DNA from: Watersipora subatra
Lineage: Eukaryota > Bryozoa > Gymnolaemata > Cheilostomatida > Watersiporidae
Direction: 5' to 3'
Length of the DNA stretch: 64,000 nt
Assembly (NCBI RefSeq): GCF_963576615.1
Contig: NC_088708.1
Coordinates: forward strand, 56,221,196-56,285,195
Shown here: in pieces, positions 52,701 to 63,731 of the stretch
How positions within the stretch are numbered: the first letter of the stretch is position 1
How the letters are laid out: every line of letters starts with the position of its first letter
Notes under the pieces: model-generated
Told to the model about the DNA's origin: nothing
Seen by the model: only the letters and a program-made list of their open reading frames with translations
The model's database searches: none
Program-made: the position numbers and the translations under genes

Positions 52701-55700
52701 GTTTACGATATTATTAACGATGTGGCTTTATGTGAACATATCCCGCAGAGCCTAGCGTCGCAAGCGTTTTACTGCGCATGTTACTGCCGGAGTCTAGCAA
52801 TCGATAAGGGAACCAGGCTTAAAGTGCTTGTGATTATTACGCGTAATGTAACGAATATTAAGCTGGCTTCAAACATTGTTATTGTTTTAGGAAATATTTA
52901 GACTACTAGCTTACTAGATAAGTTATTCAAATGTATGAGGTAATCATTTTATTACCAGTGCAACACCGGGCATTTGGCTAGTAAATAGATAACTAACAGG
53001 TCAACCTTGAAACGACAAATCATTGTTGTAAGACAAGGATGCTAGGTTTATTTTTTATCCTTATTTAACTTCAGAGGTGGAGCTGGGTGAATCTTTGTTA
53101 TTTGGTATGCTATATTTCATGCTAGCGAGTAAGAACGCTTTCTGATTCTATACACATATCCTAGACTGACGTGTTTGATGGCTTTTGCCTCGCTACACAT
53201 GCTTGTATGTGCTGTCAGCGGACCCGGCCGAGTTATTGTCACCTGAATTATGGTAAAATTACCAGATTTCTCCTAAAGTTTTGACCCATTTAGAATCTAA
53301 ACGTGAAACCTCTAATTGTAGAAAATTCAAAAGCACTTTTAGTTTCAACCTTGAACCAATCCTAAACTGTGAGTGCGAGAAATTGTTTGTATTCATTCTC
53401 ATGTTATTTTGTTTCACGTATACCAACTGTTGCCAGTAACTGTTGCCAGTAACTGTTACACTAACCAATTGATAGCGTTTCCTCCATCAAATACAGTAAT
53501 ATATCCTCAACAATGTGATCATGTTTTAAACAAAACATCAAACAAGCTTGTTTTTTATTTGTCCCATCACACAACATTTTCTGTTTAGTCTTGTTTTGTT
53601 GGTTAAGTCGTATTGTGGAATTATACGCTGAGTGTCACTATTGGTAAGCTGATAATTGTATGTAGTTGTCAGACACTAGCTTTAACAATACAGTCATACT
53701 TCGACTTACGAGCTTAATGCGTTCCGAGACTGAGCTCGTATGTCAATTTACTCGCATGTTGGTGCAATTTATTTATATATAGAGCAATTAAATATATATT
53801 GATTGGTTTCCATACTCTAAAAAATGCAAATAAAACACTCAAAACAAGATATTGTAACAGAAAGAACATGTTGGTTATTGTCCTAACTTACCACATGCTT
53901 TCCAAAAGCAACAAATAAAAAATAATGCAAGGAAATGTGATAAATTAAGATGTAAAATTAAATACATACAGTAGGAGCTAACGCTAGCATTTGCCAGAGA
54001 GGGAGATATAAGTTATCCTTTATTACAACAATTGACTTTGATAAATTTGGACTTTATCAAAGTCTTAAAAGACAAACTTAGAAGCAAATCTAAAAGCAAA
54101 CTTTCATTTTTAACATAACGTAATTAAAATTTCTTCGGCGTTCATAGTTTGAAGTTTCTCGTAGGTTAGCTAATTTTTCCTTTGTTTCGCTTTCACGACT
54201 AGCCGGCCGTTTTAAGATGAACCTATCTAAGGACGTTTGCCTTTGTCGCCCTTTCAACATGTTGCGATTAGGACGAACACAGGTGTCGTCACAAAGGTTT
54301 AATGCACGACCACTAGCCAACTTGTCCGAATGTTTTGATAGATAGCACCGGCCTTTTCAAATAGCCTCGTTTCAGTTACGCTGTCACCGGCCAATTGTTT
54401 ATCTTTTATCCAATGCCTGAGCGGTCTCTCCATCAGCGGTCGTGAAGATCGCTGCGCCGTTTAGAAACTACGGTTAGTCCTTTTGCGAGCTTAATGCCCT
54501 AATATAATTCTTCTGTTTGATAATTTTGGAATATTTCTGTCATATTGCTGAGGTAGCTCAATCACGCATACACATTTCGCATATTTTTCAATAATTTTCC
54601 GTTTAATATCAATTGTTATCATTTGCTTTTTCTTTGCATTATTTTTCATTTTACTGGCAAACTACGCACAGTACTTTTAATTCACATAATTATGCACTGA
54701 AAAGCGCGCACAAAAACATGGTGCAAAAATATAGCTTGAGCAGTTAAAAAATACAGATTGATGCTGTTGTCATAAAACACCTCTGGCATACTTGGCAGCT
54801 GACTCACGTGCTCGTATCTCAAACATGGCTCGTATGTTAGTGCCAGTACTTGCTTAAAAGCTGGCTCGTATCTCAAGTTTCTCGTACGTTGGAGCACTCG
54901 TAAGTTGGAGTATTACTGTATAAGCAAACAATACACTTAACCTATCAGATGAATAGAAAAATAATTTCAGACTCATCTATCTTGTTTAAAACTGTCAGAA
55001 AAACTTCTATAATAAAGATCATCAGCTAAAGCAAATATTTCACCACCAATACATGAAATGGAAATATCAACTTTTAATAAAGGCACGATTATACTCATTG
55101 GTGAAAAATAAGTTAGGGACAGTTATTTTTACTTGAAAAATCTGTTAATTATACGGCTTAAAATAACGAACTTCTGATTGTTCTGTATAGACAGCAGAGC
55201 TGCAGATGATGCTGCAGAAACAGACAGATGAGCCAGAATCGGAGATGCAAGAATCAATTAATGAACACAAAAATATGTAAGTTATCTATGGTTTTTCAAA
55301 TCATCAGCTAGTAGTTGCTTAAACCTCACTTTACTTTCAACTCTACAATGTTGCTATGAAGTATAAACTCTGTTCAGTAGTTGAATATGTTCATATAGCA
55401 GACATGTAATCTCATAATGCTCTCTACCTAGTGTTGATTTGCTAACTGATCATGCAACTCCAGACAGATCTCAACCAGTAATATGAAGATGCTCAATACC
55501 TACTATGAGAAAACATCCTTATGATTGCTGTGGTGGTCTCAACCAGTAATATGAAGATGCTCAATACCCAGATAACATCCTTATGAAGGCGATGGTGGGC
55601 TCAACAAGTAATATGAAGATGCTCTATCTACAGTGGTGTCAGAAAGTCTTTGTCCGTCTCAAATCTCGCTGGCCATTTTGGGGAAATTTGTTGTGGCAGT

Positions 55701-58156
55701 CATGCAGTGGGATTAAACTCTGACAAATCATACCTCATCCTGGTACATCATTTAAAAATAAAATATCTGTAGATCTTGTTCATACTATCAGTGATGAAAT
55801 TAGCGTCAATCAGGAATCAGTAATCAATTTTAAACCTATCAATGTCGATAAGTGCGCATTAACTCATTTTCAAATAAAAGATGCCAAAAAAAAAACTGTC
55901 TGATAAGATCGAGTACTTGTTCATCTGTCTCTAGCAACCGAAGGTTGACCAGCAAGAAAATGAAAACAGATTGGAAGGAGGTATGTGGAGCTGACATAGT
56001 AAGGTCATCTGTCAGACAGCGGCTCTTGGATGCTGGTCGCCGTGGATGCAGAGCCCGCAAAAAACCACTAGTGAATGAGAGGCAGCGGAAGCTACAGCTG
56101 TCTTGGGCACGCTTGCACAAAGATTGGACAGAAGAGCACTGGACTCGAGTGATCCTCAACGATGAGTTGACATTTACCCTGCAGCAGCATCGTGAAGACA
56201 ACTTTGTACGCAGAAGACAGGGTAAGGAATTCAGACCTGAGTGCCTTTCATCCACTGTCAAGCATCCAGCATCCGTGATGGTTTGAGGTTGCATGGCAGC
56301 TGCAGGACGGTACTGTGAATGCAGCTGCCTACAAAGAGAGCTTAAGCACAAACTTCTTCCCTCTGCACGGTCTCTCTTTCCAGAAGGAGAGTGGTTGTTT
56401 CAGGACGATAATGCACCGTGCCACAGAGCAAAAATAGTGAAGGAGTGGTACCGTCAGAACGATGTGGAGAGAATGAAATGGCCATCCCAATTACCTTACC
56501 TCGATCTTATTGAGAGCCTGTGGAAGAGGCTGGCACACCTTTTAGCAGGAAAAAGGCACCAGCCAATAAAAGAAAGCTGAAGGAAAACATCATCAGTTGC
56601 TGGTTTCATGTTATCAATCCTCAAGGGCTGGTGATGCTTGTTCACAGCATGCCCAAACGCTGCATGATGGTTATAAACAGCCAAGGCTACCCGATAAAAT
56701 ATTAAACTGTGAAACAATCCCAATGGCCCTTTTCAGGGCCCCCATAACAGTGCAAAAGTGTGTTCTTTTCAATTTAGAAAATCAAAGGGACTAACAGAAC
56801 TTGCTATGACTTATTTTCTAATATGCAGTGTGAATGGTTAGGCAGGGGTTGACACGGTAAAATATTTTTGGCACATTTAAAAACTAGTTATTTGTATTCT
56901 TCAGACCATTAGGATTGTTTTGATATGCGGTTTTATGTACGCATTACTAAATCTTTCCATGTTATAATGAATTTATTGCAGTGTTACACTCATTTGAACA
57001 GGTGAACAAAGACTTTGCGATACGGATTCTTTATTCTAATAGCTATAGCTGGACACACAGACAGACCAATTTTGAAATATATATAGCTACGAGTTTCTGC
57101 TTAGTTGAATGATTGCTCCTCTACTGGGTTTGTACTGAGGTCAGCAAGAATCTACTAGTTGAGTAGGTTTGCTTTTGGGAAATATCACAAGAATGCTGCA
57201 TTCATTAGTGAATTATCAGTTCCACATTTAGCTTTTGTGCCATAATAAAGCTTGATAAGCGTTGGAGCACTCCTCATACACGATCGCTGTGTAGCATGAA
57301 TGTTCACTAATCATACATCATAGGACAGTATGCAATAATGAGGCAGCAAAAGGATCAAGTCCCGTCTGATATAATGCATATAATACTTGGTTGATCTTGG
57401 ATCATAGGTATCAATTGTATTTCATTTGCAATAGCATTGTATTGCTTTCCTGTTCCTTCCTGTCACTATGTTCTGATGGATGAGTCTGGATGATTATTCA
57501 GCAAGATGGCACCTCGACGTTAGCACAACACATGCTCACTTCTAGGTTATTTTTGTTTTCACATAATACATACAGTATGTATTCAGACAAATTTAGTGAA
57601 GCAGTGATAGCATTGTCCATCTAGATAGACTTACTTGCTACAATCTCAAGTGTCTGTATTGCGACATCGCATATTTTTTGATCACAGCTGTCAAGTTTTT
57701 TTTTTAAATGTTATAAAAATACCTAGTTTCCTTACGACAAAACTTTCAATATTGTTTCATGATTATCTTCAAGTAGTTACACTGGTATCAAGTGCGAATT
57801 ATGATATCTAATAGATCAGTAAACAATTTGGTTTTCCTGTCAAATGGCCTTACAACCTTCTCAAAATTGGGTTTATTACTAAAATCACTCTTTGTTATTT
57901 GTGTATCTATGAAGCCTTTGTTATCATTCAAATCTTGCAATACTTATTAGCTGCAACAGTATTTGAACACACGCATCTGATTACTTAATATCATTAACTG
58001 TCTACTGAACACACATACTCCAGATGTTACAGCTTCATTTTTTTTTATAAAAATTTTCATCCTTTTTCTAGGGTTTCAGAGGTTATAAGTGAAATAAATG
58101 AAGAAATGGACACACTCAAGTATGCTTCTGAAGACCTGTACACAAATATGACTTAG
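49736..58156 (+). CDS. REX1BD: REX1BD (REX1-B domain protein), four coding exons
   Basis: Exons 49736-49818, 51759-51960, 55191-55276 and 58072-58156, phases 2, 0, 2, all with GT/AG ends, make 151 codons. Family signature: GIKRFYLLQTERVETYRLF, then GFQAYLKGA, then MYKKLVHEITTAFQKISADI, then a helix ending KIQEFEERKLKL and LQMMLQKQ. This matches the all-helical DNA_repr_REX1B family, named after the Chlamydomonas REX1-B DNA-repair gene. Its animal role is unclear. The exon containing the ATG is preceded by an acceptor-like TTAAAG at 49719 with six open in-frame codons, so an upstream exon and earlier start remain possible. Introns carry SINE, Tigger and Tc1 relics. It ends tail to tail with BTF3, stops about 210 bp apart. 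Confidence 0.78.
51265..51552. repeat. 25-26-bp minisatellite
   Basis: About 11 units of AATGGGGTACATGTGAGGTG plus CTCTG, in the first REX1BD intron, ending about 200 bp before exon 2. Confidence 0.93.
52198..52425 (-). repeat. SINE-A copy with well-preserved tRNA-like head
   Basis: Minus strand: TGTAGTGTAGTGGATTAGAT (A-box region), CTGGTCTACAGACC (anticodon-arm-like stem) and GGTTGTGAGTTCAAATCC (T-arm/B-box) in correct tRNA order and spacing, then AATTGCTAG and a GACAGACAAACATTGAG tail ending in TATATATA. The head is closer to a real tRNA than in other copies. Not an intact tRNA: it lacks a matching acceptor stem. Confidence 0.72.
52452..52817. mobile_element. Short GC-rich foldback element
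   Basis: 366 bp. Ends GCCCGGTTCCCATAT and, inverted, GCCTGGTTCCCTTAT; TTAAA flanks both sides. The interior is unusually CpG-rich (GCCGCGGATCG, CACCGCCGG). No coding capacity. Confidence 0.65.
53691..54918. mobile_element. pogo/Tigger-like element
   Basis: Starts CAGTCATACTTCGACTTACG and ends, inverted, CAGTAATACTCCAACTTACG. TA flanks both sides (53689-53690, 54919-54920). ACTTACGAG/CTCGTA words repeat in the subterminal regions, as in Tigger elements. At 1.2 kb it is shorter than autonomous copies (about 2 kb or more). Confidence 0.82.
54090..54320 (-). pseudogene. Tigger transposase C-terminal remnant
   Basis: The frame contains KGRQRQTSLDRFILKRPAS, the R-Q-T-S-L-D-x-F-x-x-K motif found near the C-terminus of pogo/Tigger-type transposases. 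The catalytic domain is absent. Confidence 0.6.
55631..57016 (+). mobile_element. Tc1-like element, right end truncated
   Basis: Left end CAGTGGTGTCAGAAAGTCTT preceded by TA. The right end keeps only GAACAAAGACTTT, the inverse of the inner part of the left end, before SINE-A tail sequence begins. About 1.4 kb, a normal Tc1 size. It lies in REX1BD intron 3. Confidence 0.7.
55900..56640 (+). pseudogene. Tc1-family transposase, inactivated
   Basis: Recognisable DDE blocks: SSVRQRLLDAGRRGCRARKK, KDWTEEHWTRVILNDELTF (first D), FQDDNAPCHRAK (second D) and DLIESLWKRL (E), spaced as in Tc1 DD34E enzymes. The three acidic positions survive, but an in-frame TGA at 56284 replaces the usual W of VWGC, the segment after it is frameshifted, and a further stop lies near 56578. 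The N-terminal DNA-binding helices are not readable. Confidence 0.82.
57017..57090 (+). repeat. SINE-A 3' part
   Basis: GCGATACGGATTCTTTATTC, then AATAGCTATAGCTGGACAC and a GACAGACC to TTGAAATATATATAG tail, matching positions after the B-box in the full-length copy at 27767. It joins directly to the broken end of the Tc1 element. Confidence 0.65.
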
Positions 58157-58369
58157 CAAGGAATGCACTTGTCTATCCTATTCTGTTGACATTACTACAA
58201 ATACATCAATGAGAGAGAGTATGTCGGTGTGTTGTATATTTCAACAATGCGGATCAGATCACATAAAAATTACTGTACTTTTGACAGCAAGCAATTCAAA
58301 TAACCTTGTGTAACGTACAGTTACGGATGAGCTTGAGACACTGAGAAAGCAAACTTGAGAAAATTATTT

Positions 58370-59381
58370 TCAATCATCCTTTGACGCTTCATCAAAGTTT
58401 TCTACCAAATCAGGCACATCATCGTCATCATTGTCTATGTCTACACCTCCTTTGTTCTCAGAATTGGTAACTGCAATAAAAAAAGGAATGAAATTTTAAC
58501 AGAGAATCTTGCCTTGAAACTGTTGTATTGAAAAAGATTCTTTGTTACCTAGGCAAAAGTTTAGAACATCGGTGGATGTAATAAGTATCGACCAAGTACT
58601 GGGAAATAACGCCTAAAACAACATGAGCAGGATAATCAAGATGAAGTCCAATGAATGCGATTTTCAAGAATAATAAATGATAAGCAATTTTAATTGAAGC
58701 CAGCTAACTCACCATCTCTACATGAATTTACTAGCACCTACAAGATTCATTTAACTTACAACCAGCAACTGTTGAAGCAAGCTTCTTCAAGCTTGCGAGA
58801 TTTTCAGCACCCAATTGGTTGAGGATACCCGGCAACATCTCAGTAATTTCTAAAAATATATAAATTTGATCAACATCAGTTTATCTGAAAGTTAATTAAA
58901 AGCACCGAACAGCAACAAACGTGAGATTCCTTAATTTAATAGGAGCTTGAGTGGAAAAAGTGTGAAGAACATAAAAGGTAAACACCTTTCACTTTGATGA
59001 ACTGATTCATCATTTGAATAGATGACACGATATGCCTCACAACTATCGTAAGTGATCGGCGTAGCATTGTTATGCTAAGAAAATAAGGTAGCTTTGTGAC
59101 TTACGTTTGTTTTCAGCATGACCATTGATCGAGAACGTGTTTGCAGCTAAAGATGCCTGCACTTTTGGGTTGGTAAAATGAAGAACTGTTCCATCATCTT
59201 TGATCATATTAACTTCCTCGATACCAGGGATATTATTAACCCCTAGTTTTTTCAGAGATGCTTGTAATTTTTTGTCATCTGTAGCAGCTGTTCTGTGAAT
59301 AACCTTCTTTTTCCTTCTGACAGACCCTTTTCCACCGGTTCGAACTTGTTCTTGTAAAATTTTGAGTTTCTCTGGATTCAT
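58370..59381 (-). CDS. BTF3: BTF3 / nascent polypeptide-associated complex beta subunit, complete
   Basis: Exons 59381-59105, 58849-58760 and 58470-58370, both introns in phase 1, 155 codons (about 160 in other animals). Beta-NAC binds ribosomes near the exit tunnel and shields nascent chains together with alpha-NAC. Seen here: an N-terminal basic ribosome-binding motif [11 protein letters not shown]; the NAC domain core [16 protein letters not shown] and [33 protein letters not shown]; and an acidic C-terminus [16 protein letters not shown]. An acceptor-like CTTTTTAG lies 8 bp before the ATG, so a non-coding first exon exists upstream. A candidate ends at 60108 (AATTAA|gtaagt), which would place its promoter beside that of NASP. 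Confidence 0.93.
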
Positions 59382-60370
59382 GATGTGTCTAAAAAGGTGG
59401 CAGAAAACTAGTAATAGATGAATATTAGATAAACTAGTAATGCAAAATTGAGCCAGTAAACAGACGAGCGCATATATGCACTGTAAGGAGTGATTGCAAA
59501 TGTTATACTAATAAATGATGAGAATTTGCCAATTTTAATTCCATTTTACCCACTTCTACCTCTTCGATATGACATATATTCAGCAATATCGCAACGTTCA
59601 ATTAACAACATTCTAATGACTTACGACACCAACATAATAACTGAATCACGACCTCTAACCAAATGGCTATTTGCAACCATAACTACAGCATCAATACAAT
59701 TAGCTTTCAAAACGGGTTAACACATTATAACCACGAAGTTGAACAGAGAGTGGTAGAGAGAAATTACCGTCAATATTTGTTACGAAACGGCATCTTAATG
59801 CAGGAGTAGCCGTGGTTAAAAGAATCAGGAGGAAAGTGAGTAAGCTAGTCGGCTTGTAACGAAAACCGCTAAAATCCACATATAAATGTAGTATTAGTTT
59901 TAATACATCAATCAAGCAGTTAACTTTTCAGCGTCTAATCAGTTTACCACAATTTAAATTATTTGGGTTACAAGCATTCTGCTTCACTAAATACAACGAA
60001 TACTGGACAGTACTAAGTTTACTGTAAATTACCAGGCAAAAAACTATATCAATCGCGCGTCATACGCTTGCAGAATGACAAAATAAATATTGAATATCGG
60101 GACTTACTTAATTTGTCTGTCTCACGGGTCCTCCGTATAATACCACAACAAAACCAAACAATCGGTATAACAAAAAAGTTAAAAGGAAACACTAACTTGA
60201 CGGGCTCGCGAGGGAGAAAACAAACGCTAATTAAAAGCTGTTGTAAGTTTTTCTTAATATTTGTAACACGATTAATTTTATTAACTCATTTTAATTTTTT
60301 GTGCTCTGAAAATTTATTTTTTAAAGTACGTATACTATAGAGTTGAAGGCTAGATTGGTAAAAGCATCAC

Positions 60371-60411
60371 TTGGCGGGAAACTAAAGAACTAACAAAGAG
60401 CGCCGCGAAAA
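60371..60411 (+). promoter_or_regulatory. Two E2F-like sites in the NASP promoter
   Basis: TTGGCGGGAAA at 60371-60381 is a near-consensus E2F site. GCGCCGCGAAAA at 60400-60411 reads TTTTCGCGGCGC on the other strand, a second E2F-like site. They lie about 60-100 bp before the NASP start codon. NASP is an S-phase histone chaperone, so E2F control is plausible but inferred. Confidence 0.6.
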
Positions 60412-60472
60412 GTTATTTGTTTTTCCACCCCGTTTTCTTTTGTGACCTCTCAATTTCTTTTATTAATTCACA

Positions 60473-61973
60473 ATGTCTGGTGCTGAAGTTTCACAAGCTA
60501 ACGAGGATAACAAAGTCATTGGTGAGCAAAAACAAACTGAAACAGACGTTGAAACAAAGCCAGTGGCAGCTAATGACAACAAACAAGAGTTGCAAACTAG
60601 TTCAAATGAAGAGAGCATGAAACCTGGAGAAGCAGAAGATTCTGGGAACCAAATAGATAATCAGCAGTAAGTTATTCTTGTATAATTGCAAGATTTTAAT
60701 TCGACGATAACTATGAATTGCATCAGTACATAGCATGTTATTTATTTAAGTTGTTATATCGAGCAATGCCGTTTTTACTTTCTACATAAAGTTTCGAAAT
60801 CTGTCATCATAAAACAAATTTTGTTCTGCAGAGTTGCATGGCTATTTTTGTGAGGCTAATTTTTATTTGTTCATGTGTTCTTTCTAATCATCATGACTCT
60901 ATGATCAAGATAATGTTTTATTAACTATTGTGTAGATCTCCAGGATTAGACATAGACGCTGAAGCACTTAAACTCCTCAACTCTGGAAAGCGTCATTTGG
61001 CATGCGATGACTTTCCTCAAGCTGTGGAAGCCCTTGCAGAAGCATGTGAACTTCTCTCTGAAAAATATGGTGATAATGCTAGTGAAGTTGGAGAGTCCTA
61101 CTTTTATTACGGAAAATCTCTGCTTGAGCTTGCTCGTATGGAAAATGGTGTGCTCGGAAACGCTCTTGATGGTGGTAAGCATTAGCACCAGTAATTGATA
61201 ATCCATTTAGTGATGGCAGCGGTTGAGACTTGATCAATAACTTGACATGCCGAAATCATTTTGTTAATACCGCCAGGAAGTGTTTTTTGCGAAGTAACCA
61301 GACTACTTATAGCCAGTAACTCAAAGTAACCGCTAACTCAGAGTCTTCATGTGTATTAAACCCAGATAACGCCATGTACCGTCCAATGAAGCCATTGCAT
61401 CTCGTGGAGCTCATTAGGTTAGTTTAACGCCTGGGGAACGGGAGGTTGCGACATCAAATCTTATATGATACGGGTTTTTCATGCTAGATACTACCAGATA
61501 TAACTGGACAGACCGAATGACAGACAGACAGACAGATGACAAATTTGGAGATTTATATGTATAGATTTATAATAGGGAAAGTTTATGGTCTGACCTTGCC
61601 CTTGGGACAAGTTTGCTTTAAATGTTTGAATTTGAGTTTAAATGTAAATTCAGTTAAAAAATTTTTATAAAAACTAGCATGACAGCATTATGTTAACAAT
61701 TTTTAGTTACACCCGAAGAAGAAAATGAAGCAGACCTTTCCGAGTCGGATCAATTTGAAAAAGCTAGCAAATTACCTGGTGAGTTGTTTCTAGAAGTTGA
61801 TGTTGGCATACGTTTGACAATTGTTTTACACCTGGTAGACTGAGTTTATTCTTCCTTATCACCAGAGGTAGAACGGGAGACGATAGTAAATGACGTTTAT
61901 TCTGCAATGGCTGCCGAAGAGAAATCAGAAGCCAAAATTGAGAGTGAAGAAAAGGATGAGTCTGTTAAAGATG
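60473..61973 (+). CDS. NASP: NASP histone chaperone, 5' part (gene runs off the window)
   Basis: Exons 60473-60666, 60936-61174, 61707-61778 and 61866-61973, phases 2, 1, 1, 1, all consistent. NASP binds H3 and linker histones through a SHNi-TPR domain in the nucleus and cytosol. Seen: an acidic, E/Q-rich N-terminus; the first [23 protein letters not shown]; then ECGE-like [20 protein letters not shown] and [12 protein letters not shown], nearly invariant in the family; then the acidic insert that interrupts the TPRs ([23 protein letters not shown]). The remaining TPRs and the C-terminus must lie to the right of the window. The last intron seen contains an hAT element and a foldback element. 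Confidence 0.92.
61300..61568 (+). repeat. SINE-A copy (degenerate)
   Basis: In NASP intron 2. Tail GATATAACTGGACAGACCG, then ACAGACAGACAGACAGATGA, then GGAGATTTATATGTATAGAT is clear. The tRNA-like centre is weak (GGTTAGTTTAACGCC; GCGACATCAAATC). Confidence 0.55.
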
Positions 61974-62138
61974 GTAACAAAGGGTTCTAATTCATAACGA
62001 TCTTTGTCTTTCCTTTCAGTCAACTTGTCACCTTCAATACGTCTTTCTTTTATATTCATGTTTGTAATTGTCTATTGTACTAGCCTGTCCTTCTTTGGCT
62101 ACAGTCTTATGCAAGCATCTGCAAATGTTGGTTTAAAC

Positions 62139-63080
62139 CAGCGGTGCTCAACCTTTTTAGACATGTGATCTACTTTTATATTTGCCTGCCTTCAAAGATC
62201 GACTAGTCTAGCGAAGCCCCGAAACAAAAAATTAAAAACAAACTTGAGCCTGTAGTGGTGAGCCTATCACCTTTATTAAGTTCCACATATATGCTTATAT
62301 AATGCAGTGATCCAGTAAGTAACATAATTTTAAAGGAAAAACATTCATTCTCTACCTTAGTGAGAAACCTGGCACTGGGAGGATGCAGCTAGTTTCTTAT
62401 AGTCAGGGTAGTAGCAGGTTGTTGCAAGCCTCATACACGCCAGTAGGTGGTCATCTGTCATGGTGGATCTGTATTTTGATTTTATTATCTTCATGTAAGA
62501 AAATGCAGATTCACACAGGTAGGTTGATCCAAAGCAGGCTGATAAATTAAAAGCACATCTTCTTATGTTTGGATACTTCTCCTCTAACAACAATCCCCAC
62601 AATTTTTTGTCGTTTCAGATTTGTCTTAACACTCATTTATGGGTTTATGTTTTTATTCAAAAAGAAAAAACGAGATCGACTGCTAGCAGAAAGCTGCATA
62701 ACATTTTAACAAAAGTTATTTTGGGTGCATGAAGAACTATACACGGTTTTGTATCGAGTGCGGACCTATCGGCTTTTTCTGCGGTCCTGTGCTGGGAACT
62801 TATGAATGGCGTTCACGTGTATTTTTGTTGGTCTTGAAATACACAATCAAACACGACTATACATAAACAACGATAATAGGTAAATAATGTTATTATTAAA
62901 ACTACTTTTTTAGTGCAGTAGTTTAGTAAAGTGCTGTGCAGCAATAGTAGTTGCTGCTAGTTAGTGAATAATTATTATTTTATGTTGTAATTATATGTTA
63001 TCCTAAAATCATCCCGCGATCGACTGCCAAGCACTTGAAGATCGACTGGTAGATCGCGATCGACTGGTTGGGCACCCCTG
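62139..63080 (-). mobile_element. hAT element with 8-bp target duplication
   Basis: 942 bp. Ends CAGCGGTGCTCAACC and, inverted, CAGGGGTGCCCAACC. Perfect 8-bp duplications GTTTAAAC at 62131-62138 and 63081-63088. Both are hallmarks of hAT elements. It holds only the end of a transposase, so it is an internally deleted copy. It lies in a NASP intron. Confidence 0.92.
62357..62602 (-). pseudogene. hAT transposase C-terminal dimerisation remnant
   Basis: About 80 codons, with CFGSTYLCESAFSYMKIIKS, KYRSTMTDDHL and MRLATT: the conserved hAT C-terminal dimerisation domain in the ZBED/GTF2IRD2-like group. Catalytic core and N-terminal zinc finger are missing. Confidence 0.85.
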
Positions 63081-63099
63081 GTTTAAACTGTCTTTATAA

Positions 63100-63725
63100 T
63101 CTAGCTAACCACAAAATCAAAATATCTGTTTCGAGTGCAATACATTCTATTGCACTAATTCCTAATATATGCCTAATTCTATTTCATTGTAACTGTCCCT
63201 ACTATTACAGATAATATAACACGCTATTGGTAACATTAGTAAATTACTTAGTAATTGTATTGGGTAAATTGAGTTGTTACAACCTGTATTTAATTTAGCG
63301 ACATCAACCAATTTAACCATTATCAATTTAACATTAATTAATCATTAACCACAATCAATCAATCATTAAGACATTAATCAATTTAACCACATCCAAGGAG
63401 AGGCCTGATTTATATACTTTGCTAAGCATTTTGCTTCATTTTTATGTTACGAAAGCTGGTTTGAACCTTTGTAGGAATAAGCATTGCCTATTTAGGTAAA
63501 TAATTACATGTTCCATGTTGTCGTGAACTACATGTATGTGTTAACATAAAACCTGCTCGTTCAGACCTTTATTGCCGGGACTAGCTGGCATGTTAAAGTG
63601 AGCTACAATTGTTGCCTCATAGTTCTATAGTTCATTGTTGTGTTTGTCTCTGGTTAAACATGAAGTGAGCTACAATTGAGAGTTGTTGCCTCATAGTTCT
63701 ATAGCTCATTGTTGTGTTTGTCTCT
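63100..63725. other. NASP intron continuation, no exon seen
   Basis: Contains a 63301-63390 run of degenerate ATCAAT/TTAAC repeats and a direct duplication of about 60 bp near 63595-63735 (GTGAGCTACAATTG, TTGTTGCCTCATAG, TGTTGTGTTTGTCTCTGGTT). Confidence 0.55.
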
Positions 63726-63731
63726 GGTTAA

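Noticed and set aside
55839-56351. 170-codon minus-strand frame
   Set aside because: Shadow of the plus-strand Tc1 transposase, which shows the catalytic blocks.
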